This document shows positions 1 through 12,742 of a DNA stretch of 64,000 nt, piece after piece. The position numbers and the translations under genes were made by a program. Below the pieces are notes generated by a model. That model ran no database searches. It was not told the origin of the DNA and was given only the letters and a program-made list of their open reading frames with translations. The first letter of the stretch is position 1. The number at the start of each line of letters is the position of its first letter. This DNA comes from Alnus glutinosa (Eukaryota; Streptophyta; Magnoliopsida; Fagales; Betulaceae). Location: NCBI RefSeq assembly GCF_958979055.1, contig NC_084891.1:23190001-23254000 (forward strand). The letters are read 5' to 3'.

Positions 1-2800
1 TTTATATTCTGCGATTTAATTTAAAATTACATTTATTATCTACGAAATCGCAAACTCAAATGCACTCTAAGTTCTATTACCATACATCATCAATCCTATA
101 TTAAGACATATATGGTGTGAGATCTATGCATGTGGGTTTCATATATGTAAATCTCACACCCAATGTGTCTTAGTATAAGATTGATGTAGGATAATATGAC
201 GTAGGAATAATACATCTCATGCGCATTATAAACAAAGTAAGATAAACTATTTTATGCTTAAGATTTTATTTTGTTATATATATATATATTATTTAAACCC
301 ATTAATCTCCAAATTGTCTATTGCCTGGCTGCTGCAATGAATTATAAAGGAATTCTAAATACTCAAAATTACCAAACAATAAAACCCAACTGGATGCCTT
401 CTGAGGGGTTGATTCGGAGTGCATTGGGCTAGTGTTTGAATGACATTTGAAGCTCTTTGTACGTGGCGTTCAAACGCCCGCAAGTGGGGGAGATTAACTG
501 TAACAATTATACGTAGACGTGATTATTGTAACATATACCCTGTAGGACAGTCTAGACAGTGAAAACCAGAGCATCAATAGAAACCAAAAAGTAATTTATA
601 TTAATCGGACATGAGAATTCCTATTTGAGAGATTCGAACCTGTGTCGTGTTATGTACCAAACCACTTCACGAAAATTTATTGGACAATTGAACCACCGCC
701 CTTATGGTCTTTGAGCGGCCATTCACCGGCTTTAATTTTGACAATGCTAATAGCATATGACTCTTAACGCCAACTAACATGTATGATAAATAGTGTTTGT
801 TGTGAAAAAAAAAATAAAAAAATCTCACTTTAATTCCTTTGATTTGCACGTGAATACCAAAGTGATCTCTCTCAAAATATATTCAAAACCCAATAATTTC
901 CAAATTGTCTTTTTCCTATCTGCAAGAGTGTTTTTTTTTTTTTTTTTTTTAATGGGTAAGATAATTTTTTTTTATTTTATTTTATAAGTAGAAAAAAGAA
1001 AAACAAATTAATTAAAGCTAAGGATAAAAGAGAGTCGAAAAACCAAAGTGAACTCTCTCAAGATATTACTCAAACTCAATAGTTTTTAGTTGTCTTTTTT
1101 CTAAGTATTATATATAAGTCTCGTTTGGTTTGTAGAATGATTATTCCATTAGAAAAGATAATAGTTATTACTTAGAATGAAAGTGAGTAAATAAAAAAAA
1201 GAAAAAAGAGAGTGGAATGAAATAGTTATTCTTACCTTTTAGTTTGATGACAACATATACTATAATTGAAATCGAATCAAAATTACTAAAAAATTCCTAC
1301 ATTATTTATTTCTTTTTCTTTTTTTTTTAAAAAAAAAAACTCAAGTTAGAAAAAAAAGAAAAGAATGAAAACTAGTGGTGGCTGACCACTCTTGACAATG
1401 TTTGAGGATGGCCGTAGCCACCCCCGAAGCCCATCGGGAGTGGCCCAAGCCACCCCAAATGAGTCGAGGGTGGTCGCACCACCCTCGACTCCATCTATGG
1501 CTGTTCGACCACTTTAAACGATATTAGCTTAGAGGCACTAGCATCGGCTTCTTTTAGATTTTTCTTAAATGTAGGGAACCCAATTAGTTTATGTTTTTCT
1601 ATTCAAATAAACTCCACAATAGTTTCCCTTATCATTTCCATGTACCATTTAAATATTGTTTCAAATAACTAATAAAGGAAACATAGCTTTTTTATATTAA
1701 AATAATATTAAAGGAACCACTTTTGCTTCCTTAGATTTATGGTATAACTTTTGGTTCAATTGATGTTCATTTAGAGTATTCACAATAGTTACCCTAAAGT
1801 TGCTTATCTTCCTTAAATATTAGGAAAATCTAAAAAAAACCACAAAAACCAACCAAATTTTTGGGTATCAAAATTATGTGAAGATTATTCATTGGTACCT
1901 GTAGCATTTTTCTTTATTCATTGTTTTGATCATTTTTAATGAATAATCTCCACGTCATTTTGATAACACTCTCTTAATAAAATATTTGGTACTCTTAGTA
2001 TTTATTGTTTCCTAAACATTGGGTAAGCTATAGTGCTACCCATTGGACCAATGTATAAAGAGCTTTCATATACATTATTCTAACACAAAATATTTATCTT
2101 TCTTCTCTTTGCCTTTCATTGGGATTCTGTGGAAATTTTGTAAAAAATGTGAGGGTAGGTAGGGAACTTGTATTTTGTAAATAAATAATATTTAATTGGT
2201 ATAGAAAAGAATAAATGAAGTTATTGTGAAGTGTATTTGGATAGAGAATCAAAAAGTAATTTTGCTCATAAGTTTAAAGAAAGTTAAAAAGAAGTTACTG
2301 AGAATACACTTAGTTTGGAAATAATAAAAAAAATATGTTTCAAGGGTTTTTTTAAGAATTTTTTATACATTTAAGAAAATAATTGAGTTTTAAGGAAGCT
2401 GGTGCTTAGGAAGACGCTTGTTTTGGATTAATTATTTGGCTGAACTTGAACAAAACTCAAACATTATTTTGTTTTGATTTGCGTAAAAATGTGGCATGTT
2501 TGGGTGATTTTATTTTTTTTCAAAAATTGTTTTCTAGAATTTAAAATCTACTCAAATTTTATCCAACTTTTTTTTTTTTTAATTATGTCTCGGATTTGTT
2601 AAACTATCTAAATATAATTTTAAAAAATAAATTCTCTCAATATTTACAATTTTTTTTTAAAATCGAAGACCCAAACAACCATCGGCTACCCTCTGTAGAA
2701 AATTTCAGTTGAATAGAGACCAAAATAAATTAAAAAAAAAAAAAAAATTCACCAAAATGGTGGAAGACTCTTTGGCGGAAAAGTCATAAATAGAAAAAGA
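1..2800. other. AT-rich spacer with transposon remnants, no gene seen
   Basis: No protein-coding gene is supported. Positions 1-75 match the right end of the GCGATTT repeat seen at 9541-9852. Positions 75-215 form an inverted repeat: ATCATCAATCCTATATTAAG near 88 pairs with the segment ending ATAAGATTGATGTAGG near 190. Positions 1376-1510 are a GC-rich GGTGGCC/GGCCACC block like those at 11.1 and 38.9 kb. The rest is A/T runs. The SC35 promoter must lie at the right end (about 2.6-3.04 kb), but no convincing TATA box was found. Confidence 0.6.
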
Positions 2801-3041
2801 AGAAGATGTCATTATTCTTCCGTATATCAACGGAGGCCGGTAATACAAATAAGGGCATATTCGTCCATACACCAGTAATGCGTTTTGTTTGTAAAATAAA
2901 GAAAAGAAAAAGAACCCGGGGGTGTATCTTTATATTTGCAAGAATTGCTGCTGCCGCTGCAAATTTCGCATCTCAAATTCGAAACCCTAGCGTAGTCCGC
3001 CACTTCTCCTCTCTCTCTCACTTGCAGGCTGCAGCAGCGAG

Positions 3042-6000
3042 ATGTCGCACTTTGGGAGATCCGGCCCTCCAGACATCAGAGACACCTACTCCCTTCTCGT
3101 CCTCAACATCACTTTCCGTATTTAACCCCTTTCGTCCTCGTCAAGTTTCAATCTTCCCCTCCCCCTTCGTCTCCCAATCCCTAATGCTTGCTTTTGGTCT
3201 TTTTTCTAGGAACCACCGCAGATGATCTCTTCCCTCTCTTCGACAAGTACGGCAAGGTCGTCGACGTCTTTATCCCTAGAGACCGAAGGTCCCTCTTTCT
3301 CTCTTTCTCTCTTTCTCTCGCCCGCACACGCTTGTAGTTTCTGTTTTTAATTTGGTGTTTTCTGATTGGTTATAGGACCGGAGAATCACGAGGTTTCGCT
3401 TTTGTTCGGTATAAGTATGCTGACGAGGCACAGAAGGCGGTGGAAAAGCTAGACGGTTGGCTTTGCTTTCTCGAATTCAATAATCTACAAGCGTATTAGA
3501 AGCTCTTCTTATTCATTTATTTGTTTATTTTACTTGTTCTTAAGGAAAAATTGTCGACGGCAGAGAGATTATGGTTCAGTTCGCCAAGTATGGCCCAAAT
3601 GCCGAGCGAATGTAAGCCGCTAACTCTTTGTGCGTCTAACTGTTCTAGTGTTCTGTTTCTTTTCCTTTTGGATTTGGGAAACAAAGTCTTAACATTTTTT
3701 GATTGCAACTAACATGTTTATAGTTTTTCTTTTAGTTTCAAATAGCATGTTTGTCTTATTTGTTGCCGTCCGATCAAATTATGTTGTTTTTCTTGTTTGT
3801 TGCCGTTTGATCAAATTATGTTGGTTTTCTTGTTTGTTGCCGTTTGATCAAATTATGTTGGTTTTGTTGTCCCTTTGATCAAATTATGTTGGTTTTCTTG
3901 TTTGTTGTCGTCTGATCAAATTATGTTGGTTTCGTTGTCAGTCACAAAGGGAAGATATCAGAGTCAACTTCGAAGACAAAAGGCAGGTCTAGAAGTCGTA
4001 GCCCTCGTCCTAGGTGAGAATCATTCTCTCAAAAAGTGCTACTCATTTGGGTGGCAACTCTCCCTCTTGACTACCACTGTTACTTCTATGGAACTTAGAA
4101 TGTAATTTGGTAGCAAATGAAAAATCAGAGACATGAGGAGATTGCAATTTTATTGAATCTAGTCTGATTTTATGCACATGACCACTTCTGAAAATCTTGA
4201 GCGCTAATACATGCTTACACACACACACACACACACGTATATATGTATGCATATATCCGTGTGTGTATGTCTTCATATATGCATGCATATGTGTACATAC
4301 CAAAACATAAACACACACACACACTATATGTATGTATATATCTGTGTGTATGTCTACATATACGCATGCGTATGTATACATACCAAAACATAAAAAAATG
4401 AAGGAACATGGTTGCTTCGAAGAAGCCTACCTCCTACCAGCTAGGACACTAACTGAAATGATATCAATTTTCCTTAGTTTGTGAATAGCAGCAACTCAGA
4501 ATTTAAAGGCATGTTCAATATGTTCATAATAGATTCCTACTTAAATTCCTACTAAATTAGATAAAAACTACTCGTACTAATAAAACTCATCACTAATCTT
4601 TTATTTAACTTGATCATAATCCTATCTATAAATCCGGCCGGGGCTCACTCTGTTTAGGAAATTCAAAACAGAACACCCTCATCTCCTTACATTTCTGAAC
4701 AGATGACAACCACAGGCATGTGACACATCTATACATCCATATATATGTAAATATTATTGTAATGTATATTAATACAATTACTAATGAAAGTCAAATGTGT
4801 GTGTGTGCGCGCGCATATATGAGTATAACTACTAATGCAAGGCATGTTATGTGTCTGTTTTTCTTTTTTCTTTTTTGGTTTTTGATGGGAAGGGGGGCTG
4901 GGGGTAGTCCAATGCACAGCTGCTAGGATTTTTTCTTTGGACTACTGAAATATGTCCAGAATTTGCTTCTCTTCAATTTGTGTGTAGCGCCAGTTTATCA
5001 ACTTTGCTTTTTTGATATTCTGTGTGATCTAGAACTTAGAAACTTCTTTTATTTTTTTTTTTTGTTGATATTTATGAAGTGCACTCTAAATCTGTGTACA
5101 TAGTCCTCACAGGTAATCGGGTACTCTGAGATTCTCTGGGTTTACCCGATGGATGTGATTTCTGGATGATTGTTTGCATCCGCGGGAAGTAGTATTGACG
5201 GGAAGTGTCTCAGAACCCTTTTGCTTGCGGACTAAGAATATGATGGTGGTGATATCTATTTTCTGGGAGGGGGGTATTGAACAAATATTTGATGAATAGA
5301 AATAGTGGTGGCAGGTTAGAATCCATGTCTGTGTTGGTGTCAGATGCCAGTAATAGGATATATGTCCTACTGTTGAGTTTTTCTTTTTCTAAAGCTTTTC
5401 CAGTCACATAAAAGTGTCTGGTTACCTTAATTTTCTCATTAAATGTTCCAACGTGACTTATGTGCTTGAAGGATGAAGCATGCGTCCTGCAAACATAGGC
5501 TTGAAAATAATTTATGCCTGTATGTTAGCTATTTATTTTTTTCAATGGCTGTGCTAACACCACCACGTTCACCCTGGGTTTGAATCCTTTTCTCAAAATA
5601 ATACTTTCGCTGTTTGGTATTCTTTGATTGATGTATTACTGTTACTTTAGTCAGTTATAAATAAGATGCCCATATCAGGTTCTTATATCTTTTTCAGCTG
5701 TGTTTTAGCTCGTTTCATGTTTCTAGAACCTTAAGTTTTTTCTCACTTCTGTTGCGTGTGCAACTCTCTATTTTTGTTTGCATCTGTAGCTTCCAAACAT
5801 TTCAAATATTCTTATAAAAGGACAAAGTGAAGTATGCTCTTTTTTTCCTTTTCATTTTTGGGTACCAGATGATTTTTTTAGGTAGAGTATGTTTCTGCAC
5901 TCTCTCTTATGCTGCTTTTGTTATTGTGCTGGCATCTTATACCCCTGAATCTTCATCAAACTGAATTTGACACTTATATAGTTGATTACGCACTTATTAC

Positions 6001-6665
6001 TTTGTACATGTGAAATTTAACAGATTTGTTTATCATATATAAGCACTGCAATTCAGTTGAAGTGACTCATTGATGACATTTTCAGGCATCGGGATGAACA
6101 TAGGGACAAGGATTACAGAAGGAGAAGTCGTAGTAGAAGCAGGGAGCGATCCGCTCGGGACAGGTACCGTGGGAGGGAAAAAGATAATCGTCGCCGGAGC
6201 AGGAGCCCTAGTGCAAGTCCGGATCATCACAAAGATCGTGGGAGAGGCAGATATGAAGATGAACGACGGAGTCGGAGCCGGTCCTATGATAGGTATTCAG
6301 TCACTTATATATTATTGATTTTTTGTAAGAAATTGTATATTCATGACATGTTATCTGATGGCAAATGTGAATTTATCGAAGTGCCTCCCCTGCTCGGCGC
6401 AGTCCGAATCCTAGGAGGAGCCCGTCTCCACATAGGACATCTTCTAGGGGTGAAAGTCCTGATGCACGCAATCATAAAGAAGGCTCTCCTGTGCCGAAAA
6501 CTGTTCCATCTCATGGTCGACCTGTTGATTCTCGAAGCCCATCTCCACGTAGATCTGATGCTGACGTGAGTCACTGCACTGCATTTTTGGCCTTTTTTCC
6601 TTTTAGGCCATGGGCATTTTTGATTTGAACTGAGATGTTTTATGTTTTATGTTTTATAGGAATGA
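3042..6665 (+). CDS. SC35: SC35-type serine/arginine-rich splicing factor, 8 coding exons
   Basis: Nuclear SR protein that binds pre-mRNA and helps define splice sites. Exons: 3042-3117, 3210-3288, 3376-3455, 3545-3611, 3942-4013, 6086-6292, 6382-6565, 6660-6665; 771 nt, 256 aa, all GT-AG with phase kept. The N-terminus MSHFGRSGPPDIRDTYSLLV is the plant SC35 signature and fixes the start. One RRM covers about residues 14-95, with RNP2 (LLVLNI) and RNP1 (RGFAFVRY). An arginine/serine domain follows (RSRSRSPRPR, RRRSRSRSRERS, RRSRSRSYDR) and continues in a Ser/Pro-rich tail. The last exon adds only Glu and the stop codon. Intron 5 is 2.1 kb and intron 4 holds a 37-bp minisatellite. SR genes are often alternatively spliced; that is family knowledge, not visible here. 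Slightly shorter than the Arabidopsis protein. Family assignment is very secure. Confidence 0.95.
3761..3939. repeat. 37-bp minisatellite in SC35 intron 4
   Basis: Five head-to-tail copies of a unit starting TGTTGCCGTTTGATCAAATT begin near 3761, 3798, 3835, 3866 and 3903. The period is 37 bp except for one copy shortened by 6 bp. The array ends 2 bp before the exon 5 boundary, so its T-rich part also forms the polypyrimidine tract of that acceptor. Confidence 0.9.
4217..4395. repeat. Imperfect duplication of a CA/TG-rich unit in SC35 intron 5
   Basis: Two copies of a roughly 90-bp unit lie back to back. Each starts with an (AC)n run, continues through TATATGTATG, GTGTGTATGTCT and GCATGC-type words, and ends CATACCAAAACATAAA. 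The second copy starts near 4311. Open frames across it are only dinucleotide-repeat translation. Confidence 0.8.
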
Positions 6666-7095
6666 AGGGGCAGCATATGATGTGATGGAGATTTCTTTGG
6701 CTCAATGCATTCTCTGTATCTGTGTTAATCTTGGAGCGGACATGTTAAGTTAGGCATGCTTTGATCAACACCTTGAATGCTAGATTTCTTCGCCATGGAC
6801 CTTTTGGGAGGTTGAACATTACCTTGTTGGATTCAATGCATTTCTTGACTCGTGTTTGATCGCAGTTCATGTATTAATTTCTATAGGTTTGTACCATTTC
6901 AAGAGTTCCAGAATAGTTTTTATTACGTTGTTTGAGAATCCCTGCATGTGGGTCCTTCCCTATTTTTGGTTGACTTTATATCATTTTGCCCTTTTTTTTT
7001 TTAAATGTTGCTTTCTTTCATTCCATCTTATTATAATTTTTTTTTAATCTGCAAATTTGATTATTATTTCTTCTGTTAATGGAATTTCTCATTGT

Positions 7096-7275
7096 GGATC
7101 ATGTATTGTCCTTATATAGTTGTGTTCGGGAAAGGTGAATTTTGCTGTTTGCTGAGATGTGCTTGCTGTGGTGCTGATTTTGCATCTGGATCATGTATTG
7201 TCCTTATATAGTTGTGGTCGGGAAAGGTGAATTTTGCTGTTTGCTGAGATGTGCTTGCTGTGGTGCTGATTTTGC
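7096..7275. repeat. 92-bp tandem duplication downstream of SC35
   Basis: Two almost identical copies (7096-7187 and 7188-about 7275) start GGATCATGTATTGTCCTTAT and end GTGCTGATTTTGC, differing by very few substitutions. They lie about 430 bp after the SC35 stop codon, in the 3' UTR or just beyond; the polyadenylation site cannot be fixed from sequence. Confidence 0.9.
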
Positions 7276-7939
7276 TTCACAGATGGTGGATATCAGTTCA
7301 TGCTGGTTGCAATCTACTGTCTTACCATTTTTTCTTTGATAATGTCCTGATTGGTAAGAGTTGACACTCCCATTTTATTTAAGTCCTTCAACCATGGGGA
7401 TTTTGACTTTTAACCATGTCGTAGTTATCGACCTTGCTGATACTAAAAGTTTCGGCCGACCACGGAGTCTTAGTAGCTGTGGTTGCCTAAAGATGGATGC
7501 AACTCGCATGCCTTTACATGTGGCTGTTGCAGGTTCATATGAATGCTTCCTCAGTTCATTTGGGGTCTAAGTTTCGGGTACCTCTTTCTGGCAATGTTTG
7601 CTTTGGTAGGGATTGGTCCGTGTTGGTCAATGACAGCCTGTGACGCAGCATTATTATAAACTTATAATTAGGTAGAAACTATCACACGTTCTTTTGTGGG
7701 AATGATTTTTTTGTTTGTTTGTTTCCCTTTGCTTTATAATTTTTTCTTAAATTAGACTCCTACAATAACTTATAGATGTTTTGTGTGGATATAGTCTTGT
7801 TATCAGTTAATTACCCCCCTCAAATTTGTTTAGGTTTTACTAAATTTCTTTTGGGTCCTGCTTCCCATATTGCTACATTTCTGGTTTATGTGTTCATTAA
7901 AACATGAGATTTATTAATCACCATTGACCATTATCTTTT

Positions 7940-8108
7940 GAGTAATGCTTATTCTTCACACTAGATTTTCACATCGGTTGATCTGGCGTGTTTTAAGTTG
8001 CTTCTTATGTCATTCATTTACAAAAATAAAAATGTTAATCACTTAAAATATGCTATATCAGTCGGTTTGAAGTTGGTGTGAAAATGTAGTGTGAAGAGCA
8101 CGGTTTGA
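7940..8108. mobile_element. MITE-like inverted repeat with GAGTAATG terminus
   Basis: The left end GAGTAATGCTTATTCTTCAC followed by ACTAGATTTTCACA is mirrored by TGTGAAAATGTAGTGTGAAG near 8077-8096. It is about 165 bp with no coding capacity. The termini resemble the element at 33981-34103 (TTTTCACACTAGATTTTTAC). No clear target duplication was found. Probably a non-autonomous DNA transposon. Confidence 0.65.
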
Positions 8109-9181
8109 GTTGCAGCATGCCTAGTATTTTTATATCAACCAGCACTGACTGTAAGGCCTGTGACCGCAACTAAATTTGCCTTTGAGGTACACAGGGCTAG
8201 TCTTGTCGATTTGAAGTGCTCAGGTTGTTATCAATGCCCGATGTGTTTAATTTGTTCTAACAGTACTTTTGGTATCAATTTGATTTTGCATTCGTTGAAA
8301 GATTATTCTACAAAGAAGATTGTTTTTTGTTTATCTTGTTGAAAGAAACGATTCATTGATCCAAATGCCACTTCAACATTCTTGGAATTTCTGTAAGGCA
8401 TCTGTTAAGTTTTAGGGCTTCTTTTCTATTTCTCTATAAATATATCACTGTAGCAGTTATCTTACTACTATAGAAACTGTACCACCGTCGGACTTTCTGG
8501 TCATAACAACTTAGACCACCCCACCTGGTACTCTCCTCTCAAGTCTCAACATCCTCAACTGCTTGGAAAATGATAGGTGGGGGACAAACAACCGTCCCCC
8601 ATCGGTTGTCCGTCCCCCGGTATCAATGCTCCAACTGCTCTCTTTTGTTTTCGTACCCTAATCAGTTACCTTTTAACCTTGTCATCGTCATCTGTGGTGG
8701 ACTAATCAAAATGGGGTCGAACATGAGTTTGAGCTTGCCTTCGCGGTCATCGTCCTATGTGGAATTGTCAATGTGCCTTGAAGGTTTTGACAGAAAATAG
8801 GTTTGAGGTTTCTGTGGTGCTAAACGAACTTGATGATTGTAGGATTGTAGCCATGCAGGGGGCTCTGGAGAATAGTTAGACTGGAGAGAGAATGAAAGAC
8901 AGTTATTTTGCTCTCTTTTCTTATTCCTATAGCAATTTTGACAATCAATTGTTTTGATAATCACATGTAAAAGTCACAATATTTAACGAAATCTAAACGA
9001 CAGAAATGGACGGATCGATGGATTAAATTGACAGCAATACGAAACTTTAGGGTTAACATCACCCAAACTTGAAACTCAATGGCCCAAACTGAAAATTAAG
9101 CCAACTTGGAAGGATCAAAATGTAATTTCGACTAATAATAACAATAATTAAGGAAGAAAGAGAAAAGAACAATTGAAACCA

Positions 9182-9221
<40 letters not shown>

Positions 9222-9540
9222 TATATTTCATATATATTATATATAAAGGTAAGCTGTTAATAACCGGCTTGCCCTTAAAAATTACTAACCGCACCGATCT
9301 AGGCTATTAGTGTTTTTTCTAACCGCCTACAAAAGTGGTTATGTAGTTAACGGTTATTAGGCGATTAATAACCGTCCACTTGTACACTCTTATTCATCAG
9401 GGCCTTCTTTCTTCTCATCACATGTCTACTACAATAGTGGAGTCGTTTGCTAGAGTTTTGATGTGAACTTTTTGTTTGAATAATAATAAAAGTTAGATAT
9501 GATATAAAGTAAAAAATGAGATTGGATTTGTTGTGAGAAC

Positions 9541-9852
9541 TTTAGGGTCCGTTTGAATTTGCGATTTTAAAAAGTGCAATTTAAAAATAGCAGTGCGATT
9601 TGAAAAAGTAATTTTTAAAAACTCAGTTAAGCATTTGATAAAATCGCAGTTTAACCTTTAAAATCATAGATTATCCTTTAAAATTCTGTGTTTTCAAAAA
9701 AGCACCTCTTGTTTGCGATTTGAAAAAGTAATTTTCTGTGTTTTCAAATTGTAAATTTTTAAAAACGCAATTTTTAAACGGTTCATTTTTTGCGATTTGG
9801 TTTAAAATCGCACTTTTTGTCTACAAAATCGCAATCTCAAACGCACCCTAAA
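9541..9852. mobile_element. MITE with GCGATTT inverted ends
   Basis: Terminal inverted repeats of about 25 bp: CTTTAGGGTCCGTTTGAATT at the left and CTCAAACGCACCCTAAAG at the right, with GCGATTTTAAA/TTTAAAATCGC words inside. About 312 bp, non-coding. Related pieces occur at 1-75 and 50106-50365. No clean TSD was visible, so the superfamily is unassigned. Confidence 0.75.
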
Positions 9853-10563
9853 GTTGATTGGTAACAATTTTGAAAAGAGGCAGACTCTTTGTTGGAAGAA
9901 ATGAAAATAAGGGGAGAAATGGTTGCCAACTTCACCCCTCAATGTTGTCGGCGTTTTGCGATTTATTCTTTGTTTTCATATAGTTAGGAAGAAATAAAAT
10001 GATCTTACATAGTATTCAGCTAAGAATTCAAAATAATCAAAAGAAAACTATGTAAAAAGTAAGTTGTTTACCTTATCTTACTGTGTTAGGAATATATTCT
10101 GAATATAATATTATTAATCTACATTTTCTAATATATCTCGATTTGAGTTTTTTTTTTTTATAAGTCAATTTAGGTTTACTTGTATAGGTCGACTTATTCA
10201 ACTATAAATAGGGACCTATGTATTGTAAATAATTAAGTTATTCAGCACGATGTAGCATTTAGATTTTACCTTGTGAACGTAGGTCATAGATCGAACAACG
10301 CATATTTTTTGACTCTTTTCTCTCTCTTGCTTAATTCCGCTATTATTATGCTTTTTATTTTATTTTAAATTTATACACAAATCTTAACACTGCAAGCTTT
10401 CTCTCCTTGTAGGGCGATCATCATTGGACCCAAAAGAAGGCCCATCCTTTAGGAACAACCCAACCAACTTATAGGTATCACAAGGACCCGACGCCCTCAG
10501 ACAACCCGGCATCTTTAGACCCGAATACACCCGGCCCAAGTATGAGCCCCTTACAGAGGATTT

Positions 10564-10595
<32 letters not shown>

Positions 10596-12647
10596 AATTT
10601 TTTAATTTTTTAATTAGATTTACTCCCCGTTTATAAGCGGCATGAAGTTAGTTTTGATTCGGTATACCAACAAGTAGCTTCATATCAAAATCACTAGTCA
10701 TAGTCAGATGAACAACTCCAAACAGCTTTCTTTCCCTCTACTGGCTGACGCCTACCTATAGTCTCCAAAATTGACTCCTGTCGTTGTCTTTTCTCCTTCT
10801 TTCTGTTGAGTAGATCTGACTTTGTTTAGCATAAAAGGAATAAATACGTTTTTGTCCCCCCCGTTGTTTAATGATTTTTTTTTTTTTTTTTTTTTTTTAT
10901 CGTTCATTTTATATCGTAGATAATATTTTAGTTATGGCAAAAGACGAAAAATGTACTTACATCAAAAAATTGAAAAATTAAAAGTTTTTTTAAAAAAAAC
11001 TGAAAATAAAAAGCTTTAAAAATTAAAAAAAAAACAAAAAATAATAAAACTTTAAAAAAAATATAAGCATTAAAAAATGAAAAAAAGAAAAAAAGAATGG
11101 CTCGAGACACCCCATAGCCGGTTTGGGGGTGGTCGAACCACCCACGAAGAGAAAATGATAGTGGCTGAAACCATCCCAAGGATTGAACTCTTAACTTTTT
11201 TTTTGGCCTTGTAGGGTTGGCTGAACCATCCCCATGGAGGTGGTTCCACCATCCCAGGGGCAGACCTCCTCCCTAGCCCCCTAAGCACCAAAATTTTTCT
11301 CTAATTTTTTTATTTTTTATTTTTCAATTTGGCCCCCTAATCTTCACAAGGTTAGGTCCGCCACTGCACTACTCCTAGGCCAAATAGGGTGGCCGAGCCA
11401 CCCTGACCCCCATGTAGGTCCATCCCTCCACCACTCCCATTTTCTCTTTTGTGGTGGCCGAACCCCACCCCAAACCGGCCATAAGCCACCCCCTTCTATT
11501 TTTATTTTTATTTTTATTTATTTCAAGTTTTATCATTTTCATTTTTTTAAGGGGTTTATTTTTATTTATTTATTTTAAATGTATAGAACACATGCCATGG
11601 ACTTCCATAATTTTTAGATGGAAGTAATATCTCCATATTTAGTCAATAACAAAGTATCATCTACGATACGAAATGAACTATAAAAAACAAACGGTGTTAA
11701 ATCACGTGGAGTCAAACTTACTTAACCCAACATGAAGATAGAAAGAGGGAAAATAAAATTAACTTGAAGGCAAATTTCAATTAAGGCCTCCACTACTACA
11801 AAACCTGCTTATTACGGGACACTTCCATTCTCACATGCAAACAAATATTATAATCTATTTGAGTAAATATTTTATAATTTTAATTAATACTCCCTAACAT
11901 GCATTTGGTAGATGAGAGTGCCCGCCCGAAACTTAGGAGGAGGGGAAGGTACACGTTCTCTTCCTGATCAACTACCAGTCTCCCAGCTGACTCCTTTTTA
12001 GTAATTGACTAATTGTCCTCTATTTATTTATGACGCAAAAATATGTAATATCTACTGAGTCATCAATAAGTGGAATAAATACCCAAGGCTTTTAACACTC
12101 AATTAAATAAATTTATTCTTGTATAATCTCCTATTCTCAGCTTTTTGAGCTTTTTCAGTAATAATAGCTAAAGTAATTATTCAAAAAGTACAATTTTTTA
12201 TTTTAATTACTCATTTTTTTATACACACTTTAACATATTTTCTATTCTATTTTTTTTTTAATATTATTTTGTGTTGGAAAAAGTATGAAAGAAAGAGAGA
12301 AAGAGAGAGTAAAAGAATAAAATGAATAAAGAAAAAAAAAATTGAACTGTGAAGAAAAATCACTGAAGATGAAAAATCACTCATAATAATCAAATTTAAC
12401 TATTTTAAAGTATTTGATTAGCCTGCTAGAAATGTTAAGTAGCCATAATATTTAAGTATTAACATTTGTGGAAGGGGAATTTTTTTTTTTTTGAATTTTT
12501 TTTTTTTTTTTAAAAAGTAAACTCTAAAGAAAGACAATTGGGCAGGGAAAAGGAAACAAGCTGTTTGTATGATTAACTAGTTAGTAGTTGCAAGACGGAA
12601 GGGCTATAGTTTATTGAATATAAAAAAAAGGGATATAGTTTATTGGC

Positions 12648-12653
12648 TATAAA
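12648..12653 (+). promoter_or_regulatory. Candidate TATA box of the STP gene
   Basis: TATAAA in the context GGCTATAAATTGG lies about 95 bp upstream of the STP start codon, a plausible core-promoter position. Inferred from position only. Confidence 0.45.
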
Positions 12654-12742
12654 TTGGTTCTTCCACTGAGGAACATGGACTCAAGGCTAGCTCCAGCGTT
12701 GTGTTTTGACTCTGGTTTCTGTTTGAGCTCAAAAAGGAGAAA

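Larger units (their letters stand above)
6670..12640. other. Intergenic region between SC35 and the sugar transporter
   Basis: Apart from the 92-bp duplication and the two MITE-like elements listed, this stretch holds low-complexity DNA: (TA)n at about 9189-9230 and long T runs near 10570 and 10890. A probable degraded Mutator-like copy spans about 10840-11690. Its left end TAAATACGTTTTTGTCC and its right part ATCTACGATACGAAATGAAC recall the terminal repeats of the 38.7-kb element, and its interior (11095-11500) has the same GGGGTGG/CCACCCC blocks. No gene is supported; short frames at 7361-7570, 8160-8342 and 8570-8800 have no recognisable domain. Confidence 0.55.

Noticed and set aside
625..665. 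GATTCGAACCTGTGTCG, resembling an inverted tRNA T-arm
   Set aside because: No cloverleaf could be drawn; perhaps a tRNA-derived SINE piece, not a tRNA gene.
3761..3939. Regular repeats that could be mistaken for a CRISPR array
   Set aside because: Units are contiguous without unique spacers, in a plant intron; a minisatellite.
4043..4409. Frames of His/Thr/Tyr/Val repeats
   Set aside because: Translations of (CA)n/(TG)n repeats inside SC35 intron 5.
5560..5592. GGGTTTGAATCC, resembling a tRNA T-loop
   Set aside because: No matching D-arm or acceptor stem at the right distance; at best a SINE remnant.
6033..6574. Frames at 6070-6318, 6315-6569 and 6341-6574
   Set aside because: Out-of-frame shadows of SC35 exons 6 and 7.
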